NCBI GenBank assembly: GCA_025934635.1
Contig: JAICWX010000244.1
Span: 1-13,151, forward strand
Direction of reading: 5' to 3'
DNA length: 13,151 nucleotides
From: Streptosporangiaceae bacterium
GTDB lineage: Bacteria; Actinomycetota; Actinomycetes; Streptosporangiales; Streptosporangiaceae
Shown here: in pieces, positions 6,294 through 13,151 of the stretch
Layout: each line of letters starts with the position of its first letter
Numbering within the stretch: the first letter of the stretch is position 1
Program-made: the position numbers and the translations under genes
Notes under the pieces: model-generated
The model's input: only the letters and a program-made list of their open reading frames with translations
Database searches by the model: none
Told to the model about the DNA's origin: nothing

Positions 6294-6322
6294 TTGCATT
6301 TACTGGAATCTTCTTCTGGAAT
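6294..6322 (+). promoter_or_regulatory. Possible TetR promoter enclosing operator B
   Basis: TTGCAT (6294-6299) and TGGAAT (6317-6322), 17 bp apart, could serve as -35 and -10 for the TetR gene. Operator B (6303-6319) would then fill the spacer, so one operator could control both divergent genes. The match to consensus is weak. Confidence 0.35.
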
Positions 6323-6353
6323 TAGACGTCAGGAGGGGGCTGGCCCCTGTCAA
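6303..6353 (-). promoter_or_regulatory. Promoter-operator B for the SDR (divergent from TetR)
   Basis: On the minus strand TTGACA (6353 down to 6348) is followed 28 bp later by CCAGAA-GAAGA-TTCCAG (6319 down to 6303), the same arrangement as in promoters A, C and D. It shares TAATTCCAGAA with promoter A. The right arm is the least symmetrical of the four. The -10 is unclear. A G-C hairpin (AGGGG 6334-6338 / CCCCT 6344-6348) lies in the spacer. Confidence 0.72.
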
Positions 6354-6371
6354 GAACGAGGGCGGATCGCG

Positions 6372-7028
6372 GTGGAAGCAGCAGAACGGCAGTCCCGCGG
6401 CAAGGGCTCGGCCGGCTCCTGGCAGTGGGCCAGGACCGCGGGCACCCAGCGGGCGCTACTCGACGCGGCCCGCGCGGTGTTCACCGGGCAGGGCTTCGCC
6501 GAGGCCAGCATCGCTGACGTGGTGGAGCGCGCCGGGTCCAGCGTGGGCAGCCTTTATCACCACTTCGGCGGCAAGAGCGAGCTGTTCATCGCGCTGTGGC
6601 AGGACTACCAGCACGCCCAGGAAGCGGCCGCGAGCGAGGCGGTCGCGCGGGCCAGGAAGGCCGGGGTGACCGAGAAGTTCGAGCTGTTCTCGGCGGGCGC
6701 CCGGGCCTATCTGGAGAGCTGCTGGCAGTGCCGGGACCTGGCCACGCTGTTCTACGCGGGTGACGGACCGCCTGGCTTCGAGGTGATGCAGCGGCGGCGC
6801 GGCCGGGAGTGGCTCAGCCAGAACGACGTGCTGCTGCGGCTGTCCGACACCTCGTCCGACCGGCTCTACGTCACCATCTTGACCTCGATGATCGGCGAAG
6901 GCGGCCGGGAGGTGGCCGCGGCCCGGACCCGGCGGCAGGCCACCCAGGTGATCGACGCCGTGATCGAGTACGTCCGCCTGCTCATGACCGGCGGCCCCTA
7001 CCGTCCCGACTCGCCTCCCGAGCCATAG
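6372..7028 (+). CDS. TetR/AcrR-family transcriptional regulator
   Basis: A 218-residue TetR-type repressor. The N-terminal DNA-binding domain is clear: helix 1 around TQRALLDAARAVFTGQGFAEASI, then the helix-turn-helix DVVERAGSSVGSLYHHFGGKSELF with the near-invariant LYHHFGGK. The C-terminal half (about residues 80-205) is an all-helical, ligand-binding and dimerisation region without family-specific motifs. I chose GTG 6372 because GAGGG (6358-6362) lies 9 bases upstream. The frame is open back to an ATG at 6252, but that would run through operator B and the divergent SDR promoter. It sits between SDR and acyl-CoA dehydrogenase promoters that carry the shared operator, so it is the obvious candidate for the island's regulator. 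Its ligand is likely an acyl-CoA or related pathway intermediate (inference). Confidence 0.9.
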   Translation: MEAAERQSRGKGSAGSWQWARTAGTQRALLDAARAVFTGQGFAEASIADVVERAGSSVGSLYHHFGGKSELFIALWQDYQHAQEAAASEAVARARKAGVTEKFELFSAGARAYLESCWQCRDLATLFYAGDGPPGFEVMQRRRGREWLSQNDVLLRLSDTSSDRLYVTILTSMIGEGGREVAAARTRRQATQVIDAVIEYVRLLMTGGPYRPDSPPEP

Positions 7029-7038
7029 CCAGCAGGGG

Positions 7039-7089
7039 TTGACACGGGGGTGCCCGGCGGGTTTGATCCGATCTAGAACGTAATTCTAA
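7039..7089 (+). promoter_or_regulatory. Promoter-operator C for the acyl-CoA dehydrogenase operon
   Basis: TTGACA (7039-7044) and TTTGAT (7062-7067) form a -35/-10 pair with 17-bp spacing. The operator CTAGAA-CGTAA-TTCTAA (7073-7089) begins 28 bp after the -35 box. The ribosome site AGGAGG (7102-7107) and ATG 7116 follow. This is the best-looking promoter of the four. Confidence 0.75.
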
Positions 7090-7115
7090 GATTGGATCGG
7101 CAGGAGGCGGCGGGA

Positions 7116-8360
7116 ATGCCAGAACTGTCCGCGGAGCTCGACCTCGGCCCCGAGGTCGCGCAGTTCCGCGCCGAGTTGCGGGAGTGGATTGCCGCCGAGG
7201 CGCCGGCGGCGCTGTCCGGCCTGGCCGACTGGAACATGCCGCTCACCGCGGGCGGGCGCCGCGGCGCCGAGCTGGTCAAGGCCCAGGCCGACCCCGCGTA
7301 CGCCGCGTGGGAAGCGAAGCTGGCCGAGAACCGGCTGATCTGCCCGCACTGGCCGGAAGAGTTCGGCGGCCAGGGCATGGACGCGGTGCGCATCGCGGTG
7401 CTCAACGAGGAGTTCTACCGGGCCGGGGTGCCCCGGGTCGCCCGCGGCATGGGCGAGTGGCTGGTCGGGCCCTCGATCATCGTGCACGGCACGCAAGAGC
7501 AGAAGGCCCATTTCCTGCCCCGGATCATCTCCGGCGAGGACGCCTACTGCCAGGGCTTCTCCGAGCCGGACCACGGCTCGGACCTGGCCGCGGTGGAGAC
7601 CCGCGGGGTGGTCGACGGCGATGAGATCGTCATCACCGGCCAGAAGGTGTGGACCTCGGGCGCCTCCCGGGCCACCATGATGTTCCTGCTCTGCCGGACC
7701 GACCCGGACGTGGACAAGCACGCCGGGCTGTCCTACGTGCTGATCGACTTCACCGGCCCCGGGGTGCAGTACCGGCCGATCCCGCAGATGTCGGGCGCCG
7801 CCGAGTTCTTCGAGGACTTCCTGGACGGGGTGCGGGCCCCGCTGTTCAACGTCATCGGCGGCCTGAACAACGGCTGGAAGGTGGCCATGACCACGCTCGG
7901 GCACGAGCGCGGCGGCCGGGCCACCGTGGCCCACCTCGGCTACGAGCGGGAGTTCTGGGACCTGGTCGAGACCGCCCGCAAGCGCGGCAAGACCACCGAC
8001 CCGCTGATCCGCCAGCGGCTGGCCTGGGCCTACACCCAGGTCGAGCTGATGCGGTACAGCGGCCTGCGCACGCTGGCACAGGTGGCGGCGGGCAAGCCGC
8101 CGGGCCCGGAGGCGTCGGTGGCCAAGCTGTTCTGGAGCGAGTACCACAAGCGCCTGGGCGAGATCGCGATCGACATCGAGGGCACCGACGGGCTGCTCCG
8201 GCCGGACGGCGACGACTACCCGGTCAGCAACTGGCAGGGCGTGTTCCTGAGCAGCCGGGCCGGCACGATCTACTCCGGGACCAGCGAGATCCAGCGGAAC
8301 ATCATCGGCGAACGGGCCCTGGGCCTGCCCAAGGAGCCACGGGGTCCGCGCCGGTCATGA
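7116..8360 (+). CDS. Acyl-CoA dehydrogenase, FadE-type subunit 1
   Basis: A 414-residue FAD-dependent acyl-CoA dehydrogenase, which would introduce an alpha,beta double bond into an acyl-CoA. It shows PEEFGGQGMD (80-89), the flavin/substrate motif CQGFSEPDHGSDLA (145-158), GQKVWTSGA (175-183), and the C-terminal IYSGTSEIQRN (385-395). The medium-chain-type catalytic Glu of YEGT is Ser here. E264 in LGHERGG lies where isovaleryl-CoA dehydrogenase-type enzymes carry their base, so it is the probable catalytic residue. Start ATG 7116 has AGGAGG 8 bases upstream, preferred over an in-frame TTG at 7092. It ends in an ATGA overlap with the synthetase gene. The second dehydrogenase of the operon suggests a heteromeric enzyme of the kind known for actinobacterial steroid side-chain FadE pairs. 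Confidence 0.92.
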   Translation: MPELSAELDLGPEVAQFRAELREWIAAEAPAALSGLADWNMPLTAGGRRGAELVKAQADPAYAAWEAKLAENRLICPHWPEEFGGQGMDAVRIAVLNEEFYRAGVPRVARGMGEWLVGPSIIVHGTQEQKAHFLPRIISGEDAYCQGFSEPDHGSDLAAVETRGVVDGDEIVITGQKVWTSGASRATMMFLLCRTDPDVDKHAGLSYVLIDFTGPGVQYRPIPQMSGAAEFFEDFLDGVRAPLFNVIGGLNNGWKVAMTTLGHERGGRATVAHLGYEREFWDLVETARKRGKTTDPLIRQRLAWAYTQVELMRYSGLRTLAQVAAGKPPGPEASVAKLFWSEYHKRLGEIAIDIEGTDGLLRPDGDDYPVSNWQGVFLSSRAGTIYSGTSEIQRNIIGERALGLPKEPRGPRRS

Positions 8361-10570
8361 CCGATGGGCCGGCCGCCATAAACCACAGGGCCGTACGCGA
8401 GCTCGTCACCACGCAGCGGCTGCGCGAGTTCTTCGCCCCGCGCAGCATCGCGCTGGTCGGCGCGTCCGACAACTCCGGCTGGGCCCGGCTCATCGTGGCG
8501 AGCTGCGCCACGGCCGGCTTCAGCGGCCCGCTGGCCGCCGTCCACCCCCGCGCCACCAGCGCGTTCGGCCTGCCGGTAGTACGGAACCTGCGCGACCTGC
8601 CCGAGCCGGCCGACATGGCCTTCATCCTGGCGCCCATCCAGGCGGTCGAGGGCGTCCTGGACGACATGGGCCAAACCGGCATACCGAACGGGGTGGTCCT
8701 TGCCTCCGGCTACCGCGAAGTCGGACCGCCGGGCCGGGCGCTCGAGGACGCGCTCGTCGCCCGCGCGGTGGCCAACGGCGTCACCATCCTGGGCCCGAAC
8801 TGCCTGGGATTCATCAATGCGCACACCCGTTCGGCGCCTTATGCCCTGACGCTGCCGGCTCCGCTGACAGCCGGCCCGGTCGGGGTGGCCCTGCAGAGCG
8901 GCGCCCTGGCCAGCGTGGTGCTGGCGTTCGCCAAGGCGCACGCCATCGGGCTGAGCGTGCTCACCTCGATGGGCAACGAGGCCATGATGAAGACCGCCGA
9001 CGTGCTCGACTACCTGGTCGAGGACGACGCGACCAAGGTGATCTGCCTGTTCCTGGAGGAGATCGGCGACCCGGTGGCGTTCGCCGCGGTGGCCGCCAAG
9101 GCGGACCGGGCGGGCAAGCCGATCGTCGCCCTCAAGGTCGGCTCGAGCCCGGCCGGCCAGCAGGCCGCGCTGGCCCACACCGGCTCGGTGGCCGGGGACG
9201 ACGCGGTCGTCGACGCGGTGCTGCGCCAGCTGAACATCATCCGGGTCACCAGCCTGGAGGAGCTGCTGACGACCGGGGCGGCGCTGGGCTACAACCGCCT
9301 CCCGGCCGGCCGCCGGATGGGCGTGCTGACCCTGTCCGGCGGCTCGAACGACATCATCGCCGACGCGGCCAGTGCCCAGGGCCTGGAGATCCCCCTGTTC
9401 GCGGAACCGACGGCGGCGGCCATCGGCGAGCTGATCCCCTCGTTCGCCAGCGCGCAGAACCCGCTCGACGTCACCGGCTTCGGCGCCCTGGCCAACCTGT
9501 CCGGCCGGACCGGCCCGCTGGGCGCCGTCGATCACGCGCTCGATATCGCGGTGCAGGACCCGAACCTGGACTTCGTGCTGTTCTGCGGGGTGACGCTGCC
9601 CGAGGTGCGGCCGCCGGACGAGACCATGGCCAGCGCCCTCGAGACCCGGGTGGAGTGGCTGGCCGGGCGGATGGCGTCGGCCCCTATCCCGGTCATCCCG
9701 GCCGCGACCACCTGCGTGGACATCAGCGCCTACGGCCGGGGCCTGCTCACCAGGCACGGCCTGACCATGCTGAGCGGCCTCGACCTGGGGATGACCGCGC
9801 TGGGCCACATGCTGCGCTGGACCGAGAACCGCGGGCGGGTCCGGACCATGACGCCCCGGACCACCGGGCCCGGCCACGGCAACGGCACCGGCACCGGTCA
9901 GGCCGCCGGGCCCTGGTCCGAGGACGCGGCGCGGCGGCTGCTGGCCGGGCGCGTGCCGGTGGTGCCCGGCGGGCTGGCCGGCTCGGCCGGCGAGGCGGTC
10001 GAGATCGCCCGGCGAGTCGGGCTGCCGGTGGCGCTGAAGATCTGCTCGGCGCAGATCACCCACAAGTCCGACATCGGCGGGGTGGCGCTCGGGCTGAGCT
10101 CGGCGGCCGAGGTGCGGGCCGGCTACGAGAAGGTCCGCGCCGCGGGCGAGGCCGTGCCGGACGCCCGGATTGACGGGGTGCTGGTCACGCCGATGCGCTC
10201 GGGCGGGGCGGAATTGCTGGCCGGCGTCACCGTCGATCCCGCCTTCGGTCCCGTGCTGGCGGTCGGCCTGGGCGGGATCTGGGTCGAGCTGCTGCGCGAT
10301 ACCAGCCTGCGGCTGCTGCCGGTCGACGCGGCCGAGGTCAGGCGCATGCTCGGCGAACTGCGCGGGCTGCCGCTGCTGCAGGGCGCCCGCGGTACCAGGC
10401 CCGCCAACCTGGACGCGGTGGCCGCGGCCATCGCCGGGCTGGGCGAGGTTGCCCTGTCGCTCAACGGCACGCTGCGGGCGCTGGAAGTCAACCCGCTGTG
10501 GGTGGACGGAGATCAGGTCGAGGCGCTCGACGTCCTCGTGGTCACGGATGGAACGGAGCAGAACCCATGA
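8357..10570 (+). CDS. ADP-forming-type acyl-CoA synthetase (fused CoA-binding and ATP-grasp)
   Basis: A 737-residue protein of the acetyl-CoA synthetase (ADP-forming) / succinyl-CoA synthetase-like superfamily. The CoA-binding Rossmann domain is at about 25-150, with IALVGASDNSGW (31-42) and ILGPNCLGF (144-152). Two succinyl-CoA-ligase-like flavodoxin domains follow (about 170-490) and contain the phospho-histidine loop ALAHTGSVAGDD, catalytic His274. A short Gly/Thr-rich linker (about 499-518) leads to the ATP-grasp domain (519-737), with the ALKICSAQITHKSDIGGV core (559-576, K561, HK569-570) and the metal-binding ALEVNPLWVDG (708-718). All parts are present in one chain. It probably activates the carboxylic acid substrate of the island as its CoA thioester using ATP. 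Related chains fused to acetyltransferases act on proteins, but no GNAT domain is seen here. ATG 8357 overlaps the upstream stop (ATGA) and has no strong ribosome site of its own, so translation is probably coupled. Confidence 0.88.
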   Translation: MTDGPAAINHRAVRELVTTQRLREFFAPRSIALVGASDNSGWARLIVASCATAGFSGPLAAVHPRATSAFGLPVVRNLRDLPEPADMAFILAPIQAVEGVLDDMGQTGIPNGVVLASGYREVGPPGRALEDALVARAVANGVTILGPNCLGFINAHTRSAPYALTLPAPLTAGPVGVALQSGALASVVLAFAKAHAIGLSVLTSMGNEAMMKTADVLDYLVEDDATKVICLFLEEIGDPVAFAAVAAKADRAGKPIVALKVGSSPAGQQAALAHTGSVAGDDAVVDAVLRQLNIIRVTSLEELLTTGAALGYNRLPAGRRMGVLTLSGGSNDIIADAASAQGLEIPLFAEPTAAAIGELIPSFASAQNPLDVTGFGALANLSGRTGPLGAVDHALDIAVQDPNLDFVLFCGVTLPEVRPPDETMASALETRVEWLAGRMASAPIPVIPAATTCVDISAYGRGLLTRHGLTMLSGLDLGMTALGHMLRWTENRGRVRTMTPRTTGPGHGNGTGTGQAAGPWSEDAARRLLAGRVPVVPGGLAGSAGEAVEIARRVGLPVALKICSAQITHKSDIGGVALGLSSAAEVRAGYEKVRAAGEAVPDARIDGVLVTPMRSGGAELLAGVTVDPAFGPVLAVGLGGIWVELLRDTSLRLLPVDAAEVRRMLGELRGLPLLQGARGTRPANLDAVAAAIAGLGEVALSLNGTLRALEVNPLWVDGDQVEALDVLVVTDGTEQNP

Positions 10571-11682
10571 TGCTGGGTGTCAGTGCGGAGCAGGACGAGC
10601 TGCGCGCCTCGGTCAGGCGCTTCCTGGCGGACCGGGCCCCGCTGACCCGGGTCCGCGAGCTCATGGATACCGAGGACGGCCTGGATCAGGGCGTCTGGGA
10701 GCAGGCCGGCGCGCAGCTCGGCCTGCAGGGCCTGGCCATCCCGGAAAGCTACGGCGGGGCCGGCTTCACCTTCGCCGAGCAGGCCATCGTGCTGGAGGAG
10801 TTCGGCGCCGCGCTGTACAGCGGGCCTTACCTGGCTAGCGCCGTGCTGGCGGCCACCGCCTTGCTGGCCAGCCCGGACGAAGACGCCCGGCGTGGCCTCC
10901 TACCCGACATCGCGTCCGGCGAGACCATCGCCACGCTGGCCTTTACCGAGGACGACGGCTCCTGGGACCCCAGCGCGATCAGGCTGGCGGCGACCAAGGA
11001 GGGCGACGTCTGGCAGCTGGACGGGCACAAGAGCTTCGTCCTCGACGGCGCCACGGCGGGCCTGATCCTGGTGGTCGCGGCCACCGACGCGGGCCTGTCG
11101 CTGTTCGCCGTCGAAGCCGATGCCGACGGGCTGAGCCGGGCCACGCTGCCCACCATGGACCAGACCAGGAAGCTGGCCCGGCTGGAGTTCGCCGGCACGC
11201 CCGCGCGGCTGATCGGCTCGCCTGGCGACGCCGCCGCGATCCTGGACCGGGTTCTGGACGTAGCCGCGATCGCGCTGGCGGCCGAGCAGCTCGGCGGGGC
11301 GCAGCGGGCGCTGGACATGGCGGTGGACTACGCCAAGCTGCGGCACCAGTTCGGCCGGCCCATCGGCAGCTTCCAGACCATCAAGCACCGCTGCGCCGAC
11401 CTGCTGCTCGAGGTCGAGTCGCTGCGCTCGGCGGTCGGCTACGCGGCCGCGGCGGTGGCCGCGGGCTCGGCCGAGGTCCCGGTGCTGGCCTCGCTGGCCA
11501 AGGCGTACGCCTCGGAGACCTACTTCCACGTGGCCGCGGAGAACATCCAGATCCACGGCGGCATCGGCTTCACCTGGGAGCACGACGCCCACCTGTACTT
11601 CAAGCGGGCCAAGTCGAGCGAGCTGTACCTGGGCGACGCCGCCTACCACCGCGAGCGCCTGGCCACCCGCATCGGCCTGTGA
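10567..11682 (+). CDS. Acyl-CoA dehydrogenase, FadE-type subunit 2
   Basis: A 371-residue acyl-CoA dehydrogenase of the shorter FadE type. It shows GLAIPESYGGAGFTFAEQ (55-72), TLAFTEDDG (123-131), then the C-terminal helical domain with AEQLGGAQRALDMAVDYAK (239-257), RHQFGRPIGSFQ (259-270, flavin-binding Arg and Gln) and QIHGGIGFTWEHDAHLYFKR (328-347). No Glu is found at the YEGT-type position (SSELYLGDAAY), and the helix-G motif reads EQ rather than ER. It is therefore probably the non-identical partner of subunit 1 in a mixed tetramer, not a second independent enzyme. ATG 10567 overlaps the stop of the synthetase (ATGA), with GGAG (10555-10558) upstream. It is the last gene of operon C. It meets the convergent PHP gene after 11 bp, with no visible terminator. 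Confidence 0.9.
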   Translation: MMLGVSAEQDELRASVRRFLADRAPLTRVRELMDTEDGLDQGVWEQAGAQLGLQGLAIPESYGGAGFTFAEQAIVLEEFGAALYSGPYLASAVLAATALLASPDEDARRGLLPDIASGETIATLAFTEDDGSWDPSAIRLAATKEGDVWQLDGHKSFVLDGATAGLILVVAATDAGLSLFAVEADADGLSRATLPTMDQTRKLARLEFAGTPARLIGSPGDAAAILDRVLDVAAIALAAEQLGGAQRALDMAVDYAKLRHQFGRPIGSFQTIKHRCADLLLEVESLRSAVGYAAAAVAAGSAEVPVLASLAKAYASETYFHVAAENIQIHGGIGFTWEHDAHLYFKRAKSSELYLGDAAYHRERLATRIGL

Positions 11683-11693
11683 CGGGAGGCGCC

Positions 11694-12359
11694 TTACCGG
11701 ACCACCCGGCGCGGGTACCGCACGGCGTGCGGGCGGTACTCACCGCTGATCCGGGCTTGCGGCAGCGCGGCCAGGAAGCCGTCCGGGCCGTCGAACGCGG
11801 GCATCTCCAGGTAGGCCGCGCCCACGCCGGCCGGGTCGTGCGCGTCCGAGCCCGCCCCGCCGGGCAGGCCGTAGGCCGCGGCCAGCGCGGCCGCCCGGTC
11901 GTTCAGCGCCTGGTCGGCGACCTTGGCGTTGAACACCTCGATGACGTCCACGTCGCCTTGCTCGCACAGCCCGGGCAGCACCGCGCCCAGGCTCGAGCGC
12001 TGGAGGTCGAACGGGTGCGGCACGTAGACCAGGCCGCCCTGGGCCCGGATCCGGGCCACGACCTCGGCCAGCGGCAGCACGTAGGGGATCCGCTCGGTCA
12101 GGAACAGCCCGATCACGTCGCCGTCCGGTGTCCTGATCTCCTCGCCCACCACGATGCGGACGCCCAGGTCCCGGCCGGCCGCCGCGGCCGCGGCCGCGGT
12201 CTCGTTGTGGTCGGTGACGCACACCACGTCCAGGCCGTTGTCCCGGGCGCCCGCGGCGAGCTGCTCGACGGTCAGGACGGCGTCACCGGACGCGACCGTG
12301 TGCAGGTGGCAGTCGACCCGCACCCACCCGTTCGGTGCGGGTCTTTCCGGGGCGGTCAT
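11694..12359 (-). CDS. PHP-domain metal-dependent phosphoesterase-like protein
   Basis: A 221-residue protein with the PHP (polymerase and histidinol phosphatase) fold. Its metal-binding motifs appear in the expected order: DCHLHT (H18, H20), TDHN (D50, H51), GEE (E73), PHPFD (H115), EVFN (E141) and SDAHD (D172, H174). Proteins of this size and motif order hydrolyse phosphate esters such as nucleoside or sugar phosphates; the substrate here cannot be predicted. The ATG (12357-12359 complement) overlaps the TGA of the upstream SDR, so the two are translationally coupled. It converges on the acyl-CoA dehydrogenase operon and shows no operator copy. Its link to lipid catabolism is therefore only by position. 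Confidence 0.87.
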   Translation of the reverse strand: MTAPERPAPNGWVRVDCHLHTVASGDAVLTVEQLAAGARDNGLDVVCVTDHNETAAAAAAAGRDLGVRIVVGEEIRTPDGDVIGLFLTERIPYVLPLAEVVARIRAQGGLVYVPHPFDLQRSSLGAVLPGLCEQGDVDVIEVFNAKVADQALNDRAAALAAAYGLPGGAGSDAHDPAGVGAAYLEMPAFDGPDGFLAALPQARISGEYRPHAVRYPRRVVR

Positions 12360-13141
12360 TCAAGGGCCAGCTCGGCCAGCAGGTCCTGGGAGTAGGCGAT
12401 CCGGCCGGTCAGCGTCTTCGGGTCGGCGCTGCACAGCTGCAGCGCCGCCTCCGCCATCACCGCGGGCGGCTCCGCGTTCGGGTCGTCCTCGGTGGTCAGG
12501 TGGTGGAAGACGGTGCCGGGGGTGGGGACGACCTTGTTCGGCGACAGCGCGTTCACGGCGATGTTGTCGGCGTAGAGCTCGGCCGCCAGGCCGGTGGAGA
12601 ACCGCTCGAGCGCGGCCTTGCACATGCCGTAGACCGTCCCGCCGCGGGTGGCGAAGCCCGTCGGGGGCAGCACGGGGTGCCGGGCCGCGCCGGAGGAGAT
12701 GTTCAGGATCCAGCCCTGCCCCTTGGCCCGCATCCCCGGCGTGACCAGCTGGGCCAGGTGGAACGGCCCCTCGACCTGGACGTCGAACATCAGCTGGAAG
12801 CGGCGGGCGGTGAAGTCGTCGACCCGGGTGAAGTAGGTGACGGCCGCGTTGCTGACCAGGATGTCCGGCGCCCCGAGGGCGGCCGTGGCCTCCGCCACCA
12901 GCCGCTCCCGGTCGTCCGGCTTGGCCAGGTCGGCGCGGATCGCGGTGGCGGTGCCGCCGGCCGCGCGGATCTGCGCCACCGTCTCGGCGATCGTGCCGGG
13001 GAACGGCGATGTGCCCGCCTCCGTGGTCCGGGCGACGACGGCCACCGCCGCGCCCTCCTCGCCGAACCGGCGGGCGATCTCCGCCCCGATGCCGCGGCTG
13101 GCGCCGGTCACGATGGCGACCTTGCCGTCCAGAATGCCCAT
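12356..13141 (-). CDS. SDR-family NAD(P)-dependent oxidoreductase
   Basis: A 261-residue classical-type short-chain dehydrogenase. It has TGASRGIG (12-19), an ARTTEAGTSPFPGT segment after the second strand (37-50) that sets cofactor choice and includes an Arg favouring NADP(H), SNAA (97-100), NISSG (147-151) and the catalytic YGMCK (Tyr171, Lys175). An insert between the Ser and Tyr motifs (HPVLPPTGFATRGG, 155-168) is longer than usual and should shape the substrate pocket. The C-terminal part is rich in Pro and acidic residues (about 218-226). The ATG is at 13139-13141 (complement), only 10 bp from the window edge, so its promoter and ribosome site cannot be judged, and it may belong to a longer operon. 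The substrate is unknown. Confidence 0.88.
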   Translation of the reverse strand: MGILDGKVAIVTGASRGIGAEIARRFGEEGAAVAVVARTTEAGTSPFPGTIAETVAQIRAAGGTATAIRADLAKPDDRERLVAEATAALGAPDILVSNAAVTYFTRVDDFTARRFQLMFDVQVEGPFHLAQLVTPGMRAKGQGWILNISSGAARHPVLPPTGFATRGGTVYGMCKAALERFSTGLAAELYADNIAVNALSPNKVVPTPGTVFHHLTTEDDPNAEPPAVMAEAALQLCSADPKTLTGRIAYSQDLLAELALE

Positions 13142-13151
13142 GACGGTGACT

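Noticed and set aside
7073..7089. KstR-type steroid operator
   Set aside because: Arms look similar, but the KstR consensus as recalled (AAC-NN-GTT core) needs a shorter spacing than the N5 seen in all four sites.
7649..8356. N-terminal extension of the synthetase
   Set aside because: The frame is open upstream only as a shadow of the acyl-CoA dehydrogenase; the ATG at 8357 with ATGA overlap fits the family start.
8270..10063. 597-residue minus-strand open frame
   Set aside because: It is antisense to the synthetase, whose domains and motifs are unmistakable; the antisense product shows no family pattern.
1..13151. tRNA, rRNA, CRISPR array, insertion sequence or prophage genes
   Set aside because: I saw no cloverleaf, no regularly spaced repeats, and no transposase or integrase motif in any frame.

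Overview
The window is high-GC DNA (about 70% G+C by eye) with an Lsr2 nucleoid protein, a decayed coenzyme F420-type oxidoreductase, and several Ltp-, FadE- and MFE-2-like lipid enzymes. Together these point to a filamentous or mycobacteria-related actinomycete. I cannot name a genus.

Layout. Positions 1-1400 hold an lsr2 gene (minus strand), a 520-bp non-coding gap and a small hypothetical protein. Positions 1461-11682 form a lipid or acyl-CoA catabolism island. Its units are a DUF35 protein with an Ltp-like thiolase (+); a decayed LLM oxidoreductase (-) next to a repeat-rich scar; an R2-like diiron oxidase with an SCP2-like protein (+); an MFE-2-type SDR (-) divergent from a TetR regulator (+); and an acyl-CoA dehydrogenase / ADP-forming-type acyl-CoA synthetase / acyl-CoA dehydrogenase operon (+) joined by two ATGA overlaps. 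Positions 11694-13141 hold a PHP-domain protein and a second SDR (both -), also ATGA-coupled, whose promoter lies outside the window.

The most notable signal is regulatory. Four promoters in the island (before DUF35, before the R2-like oxidase, before the SDR on the minus strand, and before the first acyl-CoA dehydrogenase) each carry a TTGACR -35 box. Exactly 28 bp after each box comes an inverted repeat CYAGAA-N5-TTCYRR. Box, spacing and operator architecture are the same in all four, so the units look like one regulon, most likely of the TetR encoded in the middle.

Working model (inference): a hydrophobic carboxylic acid is turned into its CoA thioester by the synthetase, dehydrogenated by a two-subunit acyl-CoA dehydrogenase, oxidised by the SDR, and cleaved by the Ltp-like/DUF35 pair. 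The R2-like oxidase and SCP2-like protein would oxidise or carry the same hydrophobic ligand. No enoyl-CoA hydratase is visible in the window.
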